Program-made: the position numbers and the translations under genes
The notes under the pieces: generated by a model
Seen by the model: only the letters and a program-made list of their open reading frames with translations
Database searches by the model: none
Told to the model about the DNA's origin: nothing
Shown here: positions 35,361 through 44,037 of the stretch, in pieces
Layout of the letters: every line of letters starts with the position of its first letter
How positions within the stretch are numbered: position 1 is the first letter of the stretch
Assembly: GCF_051124815.1 (NCBI RefSeq)
Contig: NZ_CP118485.1
Coordinates: forward strand, 1,798,001 to 1,862,000
Direction of reading: 5' to 3'
Origin: Azospirillum sp051124815
Lineage (GTDB): Bacteria > Pseudomonadota > Alphaproteobacteria > Azospirillales > Azospirillaceae
DNA length: 64,000 nucleotides

Positions 35361-35467
35361 ACCCCCACCTAACCTCCCCCGCTGGGCGGGGGAGGGACTG
35401 CCGCAGCCTTTCTGAACAAGTACTTACCCCCTCCCCCGCCCAGCGGGGGAGGGTTGGGGTGGGGGCA
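35361..35467. repeat. Intergenic palindromic repeat, copy A
   Basis: Two GC-rich hairpins (CCTCCCCCGCTGGGCGGGGGAGG-like arms, in opposite orientation) separated by about 45 bases. Its reverse complement begins GCGGCAGTCCCTCCCCC, the same lead-in as copies B and C. It lies between the convergent COG0523 and M1 peptidase genes. Confidence 0.75.
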
Positions 35468-35497
35468 TCGTAAGCTGAACCCTAACCTCCCCCACCC

Positions 35498-37471
35498 TCA
35501 CCGCCCCACCATCCGCCGCAGCGGACTGTCGCCGACCGCCCACACCCCGCGGTCCAGCGCCTTCGCGCCCTCAAAGACCAGCCAGCTCTGCCGCCCGTAA
35601 TGCGGAAGCGGACGGACGAGCGCCTTCAGCGCCTCTGCATCCACGCCCGACACCACCAGCGCCGTGCGACCGTCCGCCGCGTGCGACACCCATACCCGCG
35701 CGCTGCCCCGCCCGGCCAGTTCCGGCGGCACCGGAGGCAGTCCGCGCGCCTCCAACTCCCGCGCCACAGCCGCGTCGGTGCCGACCAGCAACAGCGGCGC
35801 CACTCCACCAGCGCTTTCCCGACCGGCGCCGTCGATCAGCCGACCGGCCAACGTCCTTGCGGCCTCCGCCGCCTCGCCATCCATAGGGCCGTCAGCGGCA
35901 ATCACCCGCTCCGTACCCGGACGCAGGGTCACGTCACGCAGGATCGGCGGCGCCTCCCCCGGCGCCAGACGGCGGAACAGGTCGAAATCGGGATCGACCG
36001 CCACCGCCCGAACCTCCGCTTTCGCGGGAATGCGCAACGTCGCCTGCCGGCTGTCGAGTTGGACGCTCCGCTCCTCCACCCCCGTCGCCGTTTCCAGCCG
36101 CACCGGCACGGTCAGGGCATAGGGCGTGTCAGCCTCCTGCCTCAGGGTCAGCTGCACACCGTCGCCATCGGCACGGGCATCGACCAGGGTCAGCATCGGC
36201 GCGCCCCGCCGCTCCACCCATTGACTGAACATGCCGCTCAGGTCACGGCCGGATGCCGCCTCGAAGGCATGGCGCAGGTCGGTCCAGCCGGCCGCCTGGA
36301 AGGCATGTTCGCTCCAGAAGCGGCGGATCCCGGCGTCGAAGGCGTCGTGCCCGATCTCCGCCTCCAGCATGTGGAACAGCATCGCCGCCTTGCCGTAGCC
36401 GACGATCTGCGAGGCATCGTGCGTCTTGGACAGGAACGCCGTCAGCGGTCGGTCGCGCTCGGCCGGCAGGGCGGCATAGTCGCGCAGCCAGTCCAGCCGC
36501 ATCGCCCGCGCGGCATCGGCGCCGCGTTCGCGGGCGGCGGCATAATCGGCCATGTAGGTGGTCATTCCCTCCGCCCAATTGCCGCCCCCATCGACCCGCA
36601 CGCCGTTGCCCCACCAGTTGTGCATGATCTCGTGGGTCAGCGATTGGCTGCGGATGAAGGGCAGCGGCAGGACGACGCGGCCGATGGCGGTCAGGCCGGG
36701 AAAGCCAAGCCCGACCGGCGGCGGAACCGACACGATGCTGAATCCGTCGAAGGGATAGGCGCCGATGCGGGCGGACCCGGCGGCGATCGCCTGCTCCGAC
36801 AGGCCGAGATAGCCGTCGGCCAGCCCCGTCTGCTCCGGATGGCGGTAGAGCCGCAGTCGGAGGTCCCCAGCCATCCGCTCCTCCACCGTCCAGGGACCGG
36901 CGAAGACGGAGGGTTCCTCGACGCCGCGGCTTTCCTCGAACACCGCGCGATAGCCGGCGGCGTCGCGCGCCTCCTCCACCAGCCGGCCGGTGGCGACCGC
37001 GACATAGGGCGCCGGCACACGCACCGACAGGCGCCAGGTCGGCGGCTCCTCGACCGCGGTCACCGGATCGGGCAGCCAGCCGCCGAGCCCCAGCAGGAAG
37101 GCGCCCTCGCCATCCAGCGCAAGTCCGGTGCCGGCGGTAAAGCCCGGCAGCCGGCCGCCGTAGCGGAGCGTCACCGGTCCGCTTCCCTCCGGCACCTCCA
37201 GCCGCAACCGGTCGCCGCGCCGATCCACCGGAAGGCCCCTGTCACCGGCCCGCGCCTCCTGCAGCGTCAAGGCCGGATCCAGCCGAAGGGTCTGCGTCCC
37301 GGCCGGCAGGGTCAGCCGATCCACCGCCTCTATCCGGCCGGCCGCAGGATCAAGCGTCAGGTCGAGGTCGTGGTGCAGCGGGGCGGCACCGGCCGGGGCG
37401 ATTGCGCCCAGGGCCAAGGCCGCTCCCGCCAGGATCCCCAGGATCGGGACCGGAATGCGCAGCTTCGTCAT
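35498..37471 (-). CDS. Secreted M1-family zinc metallopeptidase
   Basis: 657 residues with a signal peptide ('MTKLRIPVPILGILAGAALA', cleavage after about residue 30). The M1 zinc site is 'HEIMH' at 280-284 with the third ligand Glu301 in 'NWAEGMTTY'. Only 16 residues separate the second His and this Glu, while the M1 family normally has 18. An N-terminal beta domain and a C-terminal domain of about 280 residues frame the catalytic part. It probably acts as an aminopeptidase or related peptidase in the periplasm. AGGGG precedes the ATG at 37471. It starts 44 bases after the chemoreceptor gene. Confidence 0.85.
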   Translation of the reverse strand: MTKLRIPVPILGILAGAALALGAIAPAGAAPLHHDLDLTLDPAAGRIEAVDRLTLPAGTQTLRLDPALTLQEARAGDRGLPVDRRGDRLRLEVPEGSGPVTLRYGGRLPGFTAGTGLALDGEGAFLLGLGGWLPDPVTAVEEPPTWRLSVRVPAPYVAVATGRLVEEARDAAGYRAVFEESRGVEEPSVFAGPWTVEERMAGDLRLRLYRHPEQTGLADGYLGLSEQAIAAGSARIGAYPFDGFSIVSVPPPVGLGFPGLTAIGRVVLPLPFIRSQSLTHEIMHNWWGNGVRVDGGGNWAEGMTTYMADYAAARERGADAARAMRLDWLRDYAALPAERDRPLTAFLSKTHDASQIVGYGKAAMLFHMLEAEIGHDAFDAGIRRFWSEHAFQAAGWTDLRHAFEAASGRDLSGMFSQWVERRGAPMLTLVDARADGDGVQLTLRQEADTPYALTVPVRLETATGVEERSVQLDSRQATLRIPAKAEVRAVAVDPDFDLFRRLAPGEAPPILRDVTLRPGTERVIAADGPMDGEAAEAARTLAGRLIDGAGRESAGGVAPLLLVGTDAAVARELEARGLPPVPPELAGRGSARVWVSHAADGRTALVVSGVDAEALKALVRPLPHYGRQSWLVFEGAKALDRGVWAVGDSPLRRMVGR

Positions 37472-37515
37472 GCCCCTGAAGATGGGCGCCGGATCTTCGA
37501 AGGGCCAGCGCGGCG

Positions 37516-39195
37516 TCATGCCGCGCGGATGCTCTCCAGGAATCCGTCCACCTCGCGGCGCAGCCGGTCGGCGACGCCGGTCAGGAGCCCGGATTCATCC
37601 AGCATCTCGTTGGCCTTGGCGCCGGCATCGGTGGTCGCCTCGCTGGCGCCGGCGACGTTCATCGAGACCGCCTGCGCCCCCTGGGCCGCCTGATGGACGT
37701 TGGCGGAGATGTCGCGCGTCGCGGCCCCCTGCTGCTCCACCGCCGCGGCGATGGCGCTGGAGATGCTGGTCATCTCGCCGATGACATGGCCGATGTCGCG
37801 GATCGCCACCACCGCCACATTGGTTGCCTGCTGGATTTCCGCGATCTTTCTCTGGATGTCCTCGGTGGCGCGGGCGGTCTGGGTGGCCAGACCCTTTACC
37901 TCGCTTGCCACGACGGCGAAGCCCTTGCCGTGCTCGCCGGCACGCGCGGCCTCGATGGTGGCGTTCAACGCCAGCAGGTTGGTCTGCCCGGCGATGGAGT
38001 TGATGAGGCTCACCACCTCGCCCACCTCGTTGGCGGCCCGGACGAGGCCGTTCATCACCTCGTTCGTCTTGGTTGCCTCGGTCACCGCCTGGTTCGCCAC
38101 GTCGTTGGAGGCGCTGACCTGCCGGCCGATCTCGCCGATGGAGCTGGACAGTTCCTCCGTGGCGCCGGCAACGGTGTTGACGCTGACCGCCGCCTCTTCC
38201 GCGGCCTGGGCGGCGGCGCTGCTGCGGCTGGTGGCGGTGCCGGTGCTGGCGGTCAGTGACTGGGCGGTCTGGCGCATGGTGCCGGCCGAGGCCGTCACCT
38301 GCCGCACCACCTCGCCGATCGACCGTTCGAAGCCATCGGCCAGCCTGGACAGCAGGGCCACCCTCTCGGCCTCCGCCTTGACGTGCATCTCCTCCTGCTC
38401 GGCACGCAGCCGGCGGTTTTCGAGCCCGCGTTCCTTGAACACACCGACTGTCGCGGCGATCAGGCCGATCTCGTCGCGACGACCGGTGTCGGTGACCTCG
38501 ACGTCGAGATCGTCGTCGGCCAGCCGGCGCATCGCCGCGGTCAGCCGCGACAGCGGATGCGTGATGGAGCGGGCGATCCACAGCGATAGCAACAGCGCCG
38601 CGATGCCCAAACCACCACCGAGCAATCCGGCCTGCAGCGCATGACGGCGGAATTCGGCGTCGATGTCGTCGACATAGACGCCGGTGGCGACGATCCACTT
38701 CCATCCCGGCGTCATCTGCGAATAGGCGATCTTCGGGCTTGGCTGGGCCCCCGTCACCTTCGGCCAGGAATAGGAGACGTAACCGCCACCCTTGAGACCT
38801 TCTTCCACAAGAAGTTGCGCAAAGGGGATGCCATTCGGGTCCTTGGAGCCGCTGAAACTCCGTCCTTCGATTTGCGGCTGTCCACCGTGGACTTCAACCA
38901 AGCCATCGGTATCTGTGGCAAACAGATATTCGTTCCCGGCATAACGCATCGCACGCAAGGCGTTGCGCGCTGCGGTACGCGCCGCATCCTCAGACATCTC
39001 GCCCTTGGCGGCCCGGGTTTCAAAATCTATGACGACACCGATGGCCGCCTCGACAATCGAACGAACCTTTGCCTCGCTGGCCTCCTGTTGAGTGGCGTGA
39101 AGAGAAGAGAGAAGGATGGCGGCCACACCTATGATTGCGCAGAGCATAACTGCGGAAATGGTGAGGAATTTTTTTCTTATGCTGACGTTCTGCAT
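37516..39195 (-). CDS. Methyl-accepting chemotaxis protein, cache sensor
   Basis: 559 residues. TM1 at about residues 10-32; a periplasmic single-cache (sCache_2) domain with 'AMRYAGNEYLFATDTDG' and 'GYVSYSWPKVTG'; TM2 at about 190-210; HAMP ('HPLSRLTAAMRRLADDDL'); and a cytoplasmic signalling domain with hairpin tip 'INSIAGQTNLLALNATIEAA'. Small-molecule ligands such as organic acids are typical for this cache type. The ATG at 39195 has GGGAGG eight bases upstream and is preferred over the GTG at 39201. A strong sigma-70 promoter lies just upstream. No C-terminal CheR-binding pentapeptide is visible. Confidence 0.95.
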   Translation of the reverse strand: MQNVSIRKKFLTISAVMLCAIIGVAAILLSSLHATQQEASEAKVRSIVEAAIGVVIDFETRAAKGEMSEDAARTAARNALRAMRYAGNEYLFATDTDGLVEVHGGQPQIEGRSFSGSKDPNGIPFAQLLVEEGLKGGGYVSYSWPKVTGAQPSPKIAYSQMTPGWKWIVATGVYVDDIDAEFRRHALQAGLLGGGLGIAALLLSLWIARSITHPLSRLTAAMRRLADDDLDVEVTDTGRRDEIGLIAATVGVFKERGLENRRLRAEQEEMHVKAEAERVALLSRLADGFERSIGEVVRQVTASAGTMRQTAQSLTASTGTATSRSSAAAQAAEEAAVSVNTVAGATEELSSSIGEIGRQVSASNDVANQAVTEATKTNEVMNGLVRAANEVGEVVSLINSIAGQTNLLALNATIEAARAGEHGKGFAVVASEVKGLATQTARATEDIQRKIAEIQQATNVAVVAIRDIGHVIGEMTSISSAIAAAVEQQGAATRDISANVHQAAQGAQAVSMNVAGASEATTDAGAKANEMLDESGLLTGVADRLRREVDGFLESIRAA

Positions 39196-39224
39196 TCGCA
39201 CGACCTCCCGGATAGAATATTAGA

Positions 39225-39253
39225 ATTCTATGGATTCGGTCGGTCAGTGTCAA
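39225..39253 (-). promoter_or_regulatory. Sigma-70 promoter of the chemoreceptor gene
   Basis: On the minus strand TTGACA (39248-39253) is a perfect -35. After 17 bases comes TAGAAT (39225-39230), five of six to consensus. Transcription would start near 39,218, about 23 bases before the ATG. The inverted repeat ATAGAAT/ATTCTAT at 39,212-39,231 overlaps the -10 and could be an operator. Confidence 0.75.
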
Positions 39254-39375
39254 AACGGAATAGTAGAAACAAAATTAAACGCCAAATACGTCAAAAGATT
39301 ACAGGCCGCTAAGAGATTGATGGAAAATCATCACAATTGATCGAAAAGACTCCAAAAACAGATCCCAAGCCTAGA

Positions 39376-39981
39376 TCAACCCGCATAGGCGCGCACCCGA
39401 TCATACAACTTTGACAACCGGACATCGCAGATCTCTAGCTCTTTCAAGTGATCAACTGTGTTGGCCAAGTAATCGATGTTGGGCCCGCGCTGGCCGCAGC
39501 AGCCGGCGATGCGACAAACGACCGCAGCCTCGTCCAGGCCTCGGCAGTATTGCGGGTGGTTGCGGTCGACGACGAAGCAGCAGGCGCTGACCGACTCCAG
39601 CCCTTCCGCCGAGCGGCCGTCACGCAGGCGCACGCGCAGCAGCCTCGGCCGGTAGACCCGGCTGTCCATCTCGCGCTCCCACAGATAGTCGAGGGTCGAG
39701 GGCACCTCCGCCGCGGCCACCCGGAAGACGATGCCCCGGCAGGAGCCGCCGCGGTCCAGCCCCAGCACCAGCCCCGGCCGTTCCGGCGTTCCGCGATAGC
39801 GGTAAGAGGCGACGCAGAAGCTGCGGTGGTATCCCGCCAGGGTCGCCGCATGCCGCTCCGCGAACATGAAGCCGGGGTTCCACATCAGCGAACCATAGCC
39901 GAACACCCACAGGTCGGCGCCGGGTTCGATGGCGATGTCGCCGGTCCAGGCAGGAGTCGGAAGCGGTGAATCGGGAGCCAT
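39376..39981 (-). CDS. ChaC-like gamma-glutamylcyclotransferase
   Basis: 201 residues. 'VFGYGSLMWNPGF' is the substrate-binding glycine loop of the cyclotransferase fold, 'RGTPERPGLVLGL' and 'GIVFRV' follow, and the catalytic Glu lies in 'WEREM'. ChaC-type enzymes split glutathione to 5-oxoproline and Cys-Gly. No transporter or glutathione gene is next to it. The start 'MAPDSPLPTPAWTGD' has no clear Shine-Dalgarno. The 174 bases between it and the chemoreceptor gene are AT-rich and hold the chemoreceptor promoter. Confidence 0.9.
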   Translation of the reverse strand: MAPDSPLPTPAWTGDIAIEPGADLWVFGYGSLMWNPGFMFAERHAATLAGYHRSFCVASYRYRGTPERPGLVLGLDRGGSCRGIVFRVAAAEVPSTLDYLWEREMDSRVYRPRLLRVRLRDGRSAEGLESVSACCFVVDRNHPQYCRGLDEAAVVCRIAGCCGQRGPNIDYLANTVDHLKELEICDVRLSKLYDRVRAYAG

Positions 39982-40094
39982 GGGAGATCGCAGGGGGAGG
40001 GATCGCTGGTGAATGGTTCGGAGCCGAATCGGAACCGACCGAGCCTAGCATGCGGGTTACGGGGTCGCTATAACGGTACGGAGATGGAACGGAC

Positions 40095-41159
40095 ATGCCA
40101 CCGATGCGACCCAACGCCACCTCTTCCGCCCCACGCCGCCTGCTGACCGGGCGCCGGATCGCGACCATCCTGCTGCTGATGGTCCTTCTGCTGCCTGCCC
40201 TTTTCTATTCGCTGTGGTGGTGGCAGGCGGCCCGCTCCGTGCGGGCGGGGCTGGAGACCTGGGTCGCCGACCAGCGCGCCAACGGCGCGGTGGTCGAACA
40301 TGGCGGGCTGACGGTCGGCGGCTTCCCCTTCACCCTGCGGGCCGAGTTGGAAAATCTCCATCTGGCGACCCGCGGCGCCGACTGGCAGGGCGCCGGCCTG
40401 GTGGCGGAGGCCGCTCCGTGGAACCCGACCCGCATCGCCCTCACCTTTCCGGGCGAGCAGCGCCTGTCCGTCATTCAGCCCGGTCAACCGCCCGTCGACG
40501 TTCTGGCCCCGCAGGGCGGCAGCGGTGACGTGACCATGCGGATGTCCGGTACGCTGGAGCGGCTTGCCCTGCACTTCACCGGCCTGACCGCGCGGGTCGC
40601 CGGACAGCCGGTGCCGGTCGCCGCGCTCGACGTCAGCGCCGCCCAGCCGGACCAGCCGCCGGCCGAACGCGGCACCGCCGGCCTGACCGTGACACTCAGC
40701 GCCGACGGGCTGACCCTGCCCAACGGTATGCCGCCGACGCTGGGCCGCGAAGTGAAGCGGACGGAACTGACCCTGCGCGTCATGGGTGCCCCGCCCCGGC
40801 CGGAACCGGCGAGCCTGTCTGCCTGGAGCCGCGACGGCGGCACGGTGGAGTTGGACCGGCTGGCGCTGGATTGGGGACCGCTGGGGGCGGTGCTGTCCGG
40901 CACGCTGGCGCTGGACGCCCAGTTGCAGCCGCAGGCGGCGCTGACGGCGGAGATCCGCGGCGCGCCGGCCATCCTGGATGCGGTGAAGCCGATGATGCGC
41001 CCGAACGAGGCCGCCATCGCCAAAACCGTATTGGCCATGCTGGCGCGTCCGACCGGCCCGAACGGCGAACCGGTGGTCACGGCACCGGTCACGGTACAGG
41101 ACCGTGCGCTCTATGTCGGGCCGCTGCGCGTCGCGGCATTGCCCAAGCTGGTCTGGTGA
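40095..41159 (+). CDS. DUF2125 family protein
   Basis: 354 residues. One membrane anchor at about residues 20-47 ('RRIATILLLMVLLLPALFYS') precedes a large beta-rich periplasmic domain with 'HGGLTVGGFPFTLRAELENL' and 'TVELDRLALDWGPLGAVLSG', diagnostic of DUF2125. The fold resembles AsmA/TAM-type proteins, so a role in envelope lipid handling is possible but unproven. The family is almost confined to alphaproteobacteria. It is divergent from the ChaC-like gene. Confidence 0.85.
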   Translation: MPPMRPNATSSAPRRLLTGRRIATILLLMVLLLPALFYSLWWWQAARSVRAGLETWVADQRANGAVVEHGGLTVGGFPFTLRAELENLHLATRGADWQGAGLVAEAAPWNPTRIALTFPGEQRLSVIQPGQPPVDVLAPQGGSGDVTMRMSGTLERLALHFTGLTARVAGQPVPVAALDVSAAQPDQPPAERGTAGLTVTLSADGLTLPNGMPPTLGREVKRTELTLRVMGAPPRPEPASLSAWSRDGGTVELDRLALDWGPLGAVLSGTLALDAQLQPQAALTAEIRGAPAILDAVKPMMRPNEAAIAKTVLAMLARPTGPNGEPVVTAPVTVQDRALYVGPLRVAALPKLVW

Positions 41160-41308
41160 CAAGTATCGGGCGAAACCGCCGATAACCGGCGGAAATGCAA
41201 CAGGTGGCGGCGGGCATGACGCTTCCATGACTCCGCCCCCTTGTTTCACACGGCGCATCCGGTCAAATTGACGCACTCCCTGTCGCGGCTGCCATGGTGC
41301 GTCGGTCG

Positions 41309-42076
41309 ATGTGTCGGTTTCTTGCCTATTGCGGCGAACCCGTGTTCCTGGAAACGCTGGTCTGCACGCCCTGCCATTCCCTGATCGAACAGTCGATGCA
41401 CGCCGCGGAGGCGAAGACCGAGACCAACGGCGACGGTTTCGGCGTCGGCTGGTACAGCGAGCGCACCGAGCCCGGCCGCTATTGCGAGATCCGCCCGGCC
41501 TGGTCGGACGAGAACCTGCAGTCGATCTGCAGCCATGTCCGTTCCCACCTGTTCTTCGCCCATGTGCGGGCAGCCACCGGCACCGCGGTCAGCCGGGCCA
41601 ACTGCCATCCCTTCAAAGCCGGGCGCTTCCTGTTCATGCACAATGGGCAGATCGGCGACTGGCCCCGCCTGCGCCGCCGGGTGGAGGCGATGATCCCGGA
41701 CGAGCTGTACAGCGCCCGCACCGGCACCACCGACAGCGAGGCGATCTTCCTGGCGGCGCTGGGACAGGGGTTGGAGCAGGAGTCGGTCGGCGCCTTCCAG
41801 CGCGTGCTGCATTCCATCCGCGACGAGATGCAGGCGCTGGACATCACCGCGCCGCTGCGCTTCACCGCCACCTGGACCGACGGCGAACGGGTGTGGGCGG
41901 TCCGCTGGGCCTCCGACGACAAGCCCCCGAGCCTGTATTGGCGCCGGGGTGAGAATGGCCTGATCGTGGTGTCCGAGCCTGTCGATGCCCAGCGTGACCA
42001 GTGGCGGCAAGTGCCCCCCAGCGGTGGGCTGGTGGCGCGCATCGGCGCGGCGCCGGAGATGTTCACGTTCCATTGA
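41309..42076 (+). CDS. Class II glutamine amidotransferase (YafJ/EgtC type)
   Basis: 255 residues beginning 'MCRFLAYCG'. Removal of Met exposes Cys2, the N-terminal nucleophile. 'TNGDGFGVGWY', 'FFAHVRAATG', 'NCHPFKAGRFLFMHNGQIGD' and 'GTTDSEAIF' complete the Ntn-hydrolase fold. Only the glutaminase domain is present, as in YafJ; the acceptor of the ammonia, or whether it hydrolyses gamma-glutamyl peptides, is unknown. An upstream ATG at 41294 would bury the nucleophile and is rejected. Confidence 0.92.
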   Translation: MCRFLAYCGEPVFLETLVCTPCHSLIEQSMHAAEAKTETNGDGFGVGWYSERTEPGRYCEIRPAWSDENLQSICSHVRSHLFFAHVRAATGTAVSRANCHPFKAGRFLFMHNGQIGDWPRLRRRVEAMIPDELYSARTGTTDSEAIFLAALGQGLEQESVGAFQRVLHSIRDEMQALDITAPLRFTATWTDGERVWAVRWASDDKPPSLYWRRGENGLIVVSEPVDAQRDQWRQVPPSGGLVARIGAAPEMFTFH

Positions 42077-42089
42077 TGGAGGGGGTGGA

Positions 42090-42212
42090 TGCCCCCTCCC
42101 CATCCCTCCCCCACCTTCGGTGGGAGAGGGGGCAGGACACTTGCTGAAATCTTGCAAAGAACGGCGGCAGTCCCCTCTCCCGCATGAGCGGGGGAGGGTT
42201 AGGGAGGGGGCC
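42090..42212. repeat. Intergenic palindromic repeat, copy B
   Basis: Two hairpins. The second reads GCAGTCCCCTCTCCC, a variable loop GCATGAGC, then GGGGGAGGGTTAGGGAGGG. The same flanks occur in copy C with a different loop. It lies between the convergent amidotransferase and kinase genes. Confidence 0.8.
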
Positions 42213-42225
42213 CGACGCCCGCACC

Positions 42226-43452
42226 TCACCCCTCCAGCAACCGCTCCTTCGGCAGCAGGATCGTCACCGCCGTCCCCCGCTCCGGTGCGCTGTCGATCTC
42301 CACGCCGCCGCCATGCAGTTCGGCGAAGCGGCGGACGATGGGCAGCCCCAGCCCGACCCCCTCATGCTGTCGGACCAGCGAGCGCTCGGCCTGGGTGAAG
42401 GGGTTGAAGATGCGACCCATCAACTCGGCCGGAATCCCCGGCCCGTCATCGCGCACGGTCAGCCCGACGAAATTTCCGCGGTCCTCCACCGCGACGGCGA
42501 CATGGCCGCCGGTAGGCGTGAACTTGACCGCATTGTCCAGCAGGTTCAGCACCATCTCGCGCAGCCGGCGGCGGTCGATGCGCATGCGGAAGGCGGGACA
42601 GGGATGGACGGCCAGCGTCAGCCGCTTTCCCGCCGCCTTTGGCGCCAGCATGTCGGCGCAGCCGGTCAGAATCTGGGGAATGTTGACATCGCTTTCCTGG
42701 ATCTCGATGGAGCCGGTGGAGCCGCGGGTATAGTCCAGGATGTTGTTGACCATGGTCAGCAGCGACCGGCCGCTTTCCTCGATCAGCTTCACATATTCCA
42801 GGTAATCGGGATGGCCCAGCTTGCCCATCCCCTCCCCCGCCAGCACGTCGGCGAAGCCGATGATCGAGTTCAGCGGCGTGCGCAGCTCGTGGCTCATCAC
42901 CGCCAGGAAATCCAGCTTGGCGCGGTCGGCCTTGCGCGCCGCCTCCAGCGCATCCGACAGTTCGGCGGTGCGCTCCGTCACCCGGTGTTCAAGCTCGCGG
43001 TTCTGTTCGGCGGCGCGGCGGTAGAGCTTGCGGATTTCCACCATGTTGCGGACACGGTGCAGAAGCTCCCAGGCGATGAAGGGCTTGGTAAGGAAATCGT
43101 TGGCGCCCAGTTCCAGCGACTTGCGCCGGGTCTCCTGATCGGTCTGGGCGGTCAGCACCAGGATCGGCACGTAATCGTCGCCGAAGATCGGCTTCAGCCG
43201 CTCCATCAGGTCGAAGCCGCTCATGTGCGGCATGCGGATGTCGATCAGCAGCAGGTCGAACGGCTCCGCCGCGCAGAGGTCCGGCACCTTGCGCGGATCG
43301 GTCTCGCCGCGCACATGGCGATAGCCGTCGTGGCTCAGGATTTCCCGCAGCAGGTCGACGTTGGACGGGTTGTCGTCCACGATCAGGATGCTCGCGTCCT
43401 TGACCTGCTGGGCGAGCGCCGGGTCGATCTGGCTCCTGTTCATCGGGAGCAT
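42226..43452 (-). CDS. Response regulator-histidine kinase fusion
   Basis: 408 residues. The receiver comes first ('SILIVDDNPSNVDLLREILS', phospho-acceptor Asp71 in 'LLLIDIRMP', Lys in 'FLTKPF'). A coiled linker leads to a HisKA kinase with the phosphorylated His in 'VMSHELRTPLNSIIGF', and a HATPase with 'NLLDNAVKFTP', 'VRDDGPGIP' and 'GVGLGLPIVRRF'. No membrane segment or sensor domain is present, so input must come by phosphorylation of the receiver or by a partner protein. The ATG at 43452 has AAAGG nearby; an ATG at 43443 is the alternative. No cognate regulator is beside it. Confidence 0.92.
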   Translation of the reverse strand: MLPMNRSQIDPALAQQVKDASILIVDDNPSNVDLLREILSHDGYRHVRGETDPRKVPDLCAAEPFDLLLIDIRMPHMSGFDLMERLKPIFGDDYVPILVLTAQTDQETRRKSLELGANDFLTKPFIAWELLHRVRNMVEIRKLYRRAAEQNRELEHRVTERTAELSDALEAARKADRAKLDFLAVMSHELRTPLNSIIGFADVLAGEGMGKLGHPDYLEYVKLIEESGRSLLTMVNNILDYTRGSTGSIEIQESDVNIPQILTGCADMLAPKAAGKRLTLAVHPCPAFRMRIDRRRLREMVLNLLDNAVKFTPTGGHVAVAVEDRGNFVGLTVRDDGPGIPAELMGRIFNPFTQAERSLVRQHEGVGLGLPIVRRFAELHGGGVEIDSAPERGTAVTILLPKERLLEG

Positions 43453-43563
43453 GCACCTTTGAACCGTCGCGTGGGCATTTAGATTTGCCTCTGAACGGAT
43501 CGAATGCAATCCGAAATGAGAGGGCCGGCGAAATGAACGGGCGGGCACCCGGCCCGGCACCGC

Positions 43564-44013
43564 TCAGGCCCGCTTTTCCCAGCCGCCGCGCTCGGTCTGC
43601 TGCCAGTAGGTCAAGCTGTGGCCGGCCGCCTTGCAGGCCTTCCAGCGCTGGCGGGCGGCCAGCACCGCCTCCTCGTCGTTGCCGTCGAACAGGTCGCAGA
43701 CCAGTTCGAAGCCGTCCATCCGGTCGCTGACGCAGCCGTCCACCGTGACCAGCACGGTGGCGCCGTTGGGATTCTCGTCGGCGTCGGTCAGCCACACCGG
43801 CTGCTTGTCGGCGAAGCCGTCGCGCGCCGCCCCGTGCGGCAGGAAGGAGCCGGGATCGTAGGTCCACAAATGCTGGTTCAGCATGTCCACCCGCTCCGGC
43901 GAACCGGCCAGCACGACGGCGCGCCAGTTCCGCTCAAGAACCTTCTCCAGGATCTTGGGCAGCGCCTGCTCCATCGTGCGCCGTTGCAGGTGGTAGAAGC
44001 GGACTTCGGTCAT
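43564..44013 (-). CDS. holC: DNA polymerase III subunit chi
   Basis: 149 residues beginning 'MTEVRFYHLQRRTMEQALPK', the usual HolC start, with 'WRAVVLAGSPERVDMLNQHL' and 'WTYDPGSFLPHG' typical of the family. Chi links the clamp loader to single-strand-binding protein. AAGGAG lies two bases before the ATG. It follows pepA by 24 bases, the conserved pepA-holC pair. Confidence 0.94.
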   Translation of the reverse strand: MTEVRFYHLQRRTMEQALPKILEKVLERNWRAVVLAGSPERVDMLNQHLWTYDPGSFLPHGAARDGFADKQPVWLTDADENPNGATVLVTVDGCVSDRMDGFELVCDLFDGNDEEAVLAARQRWKACKAAGHSLTYWQQTERGGWEKRA

Positions 44014-44037
44014 GGCTCCTTCACACAACTCAGGTCA

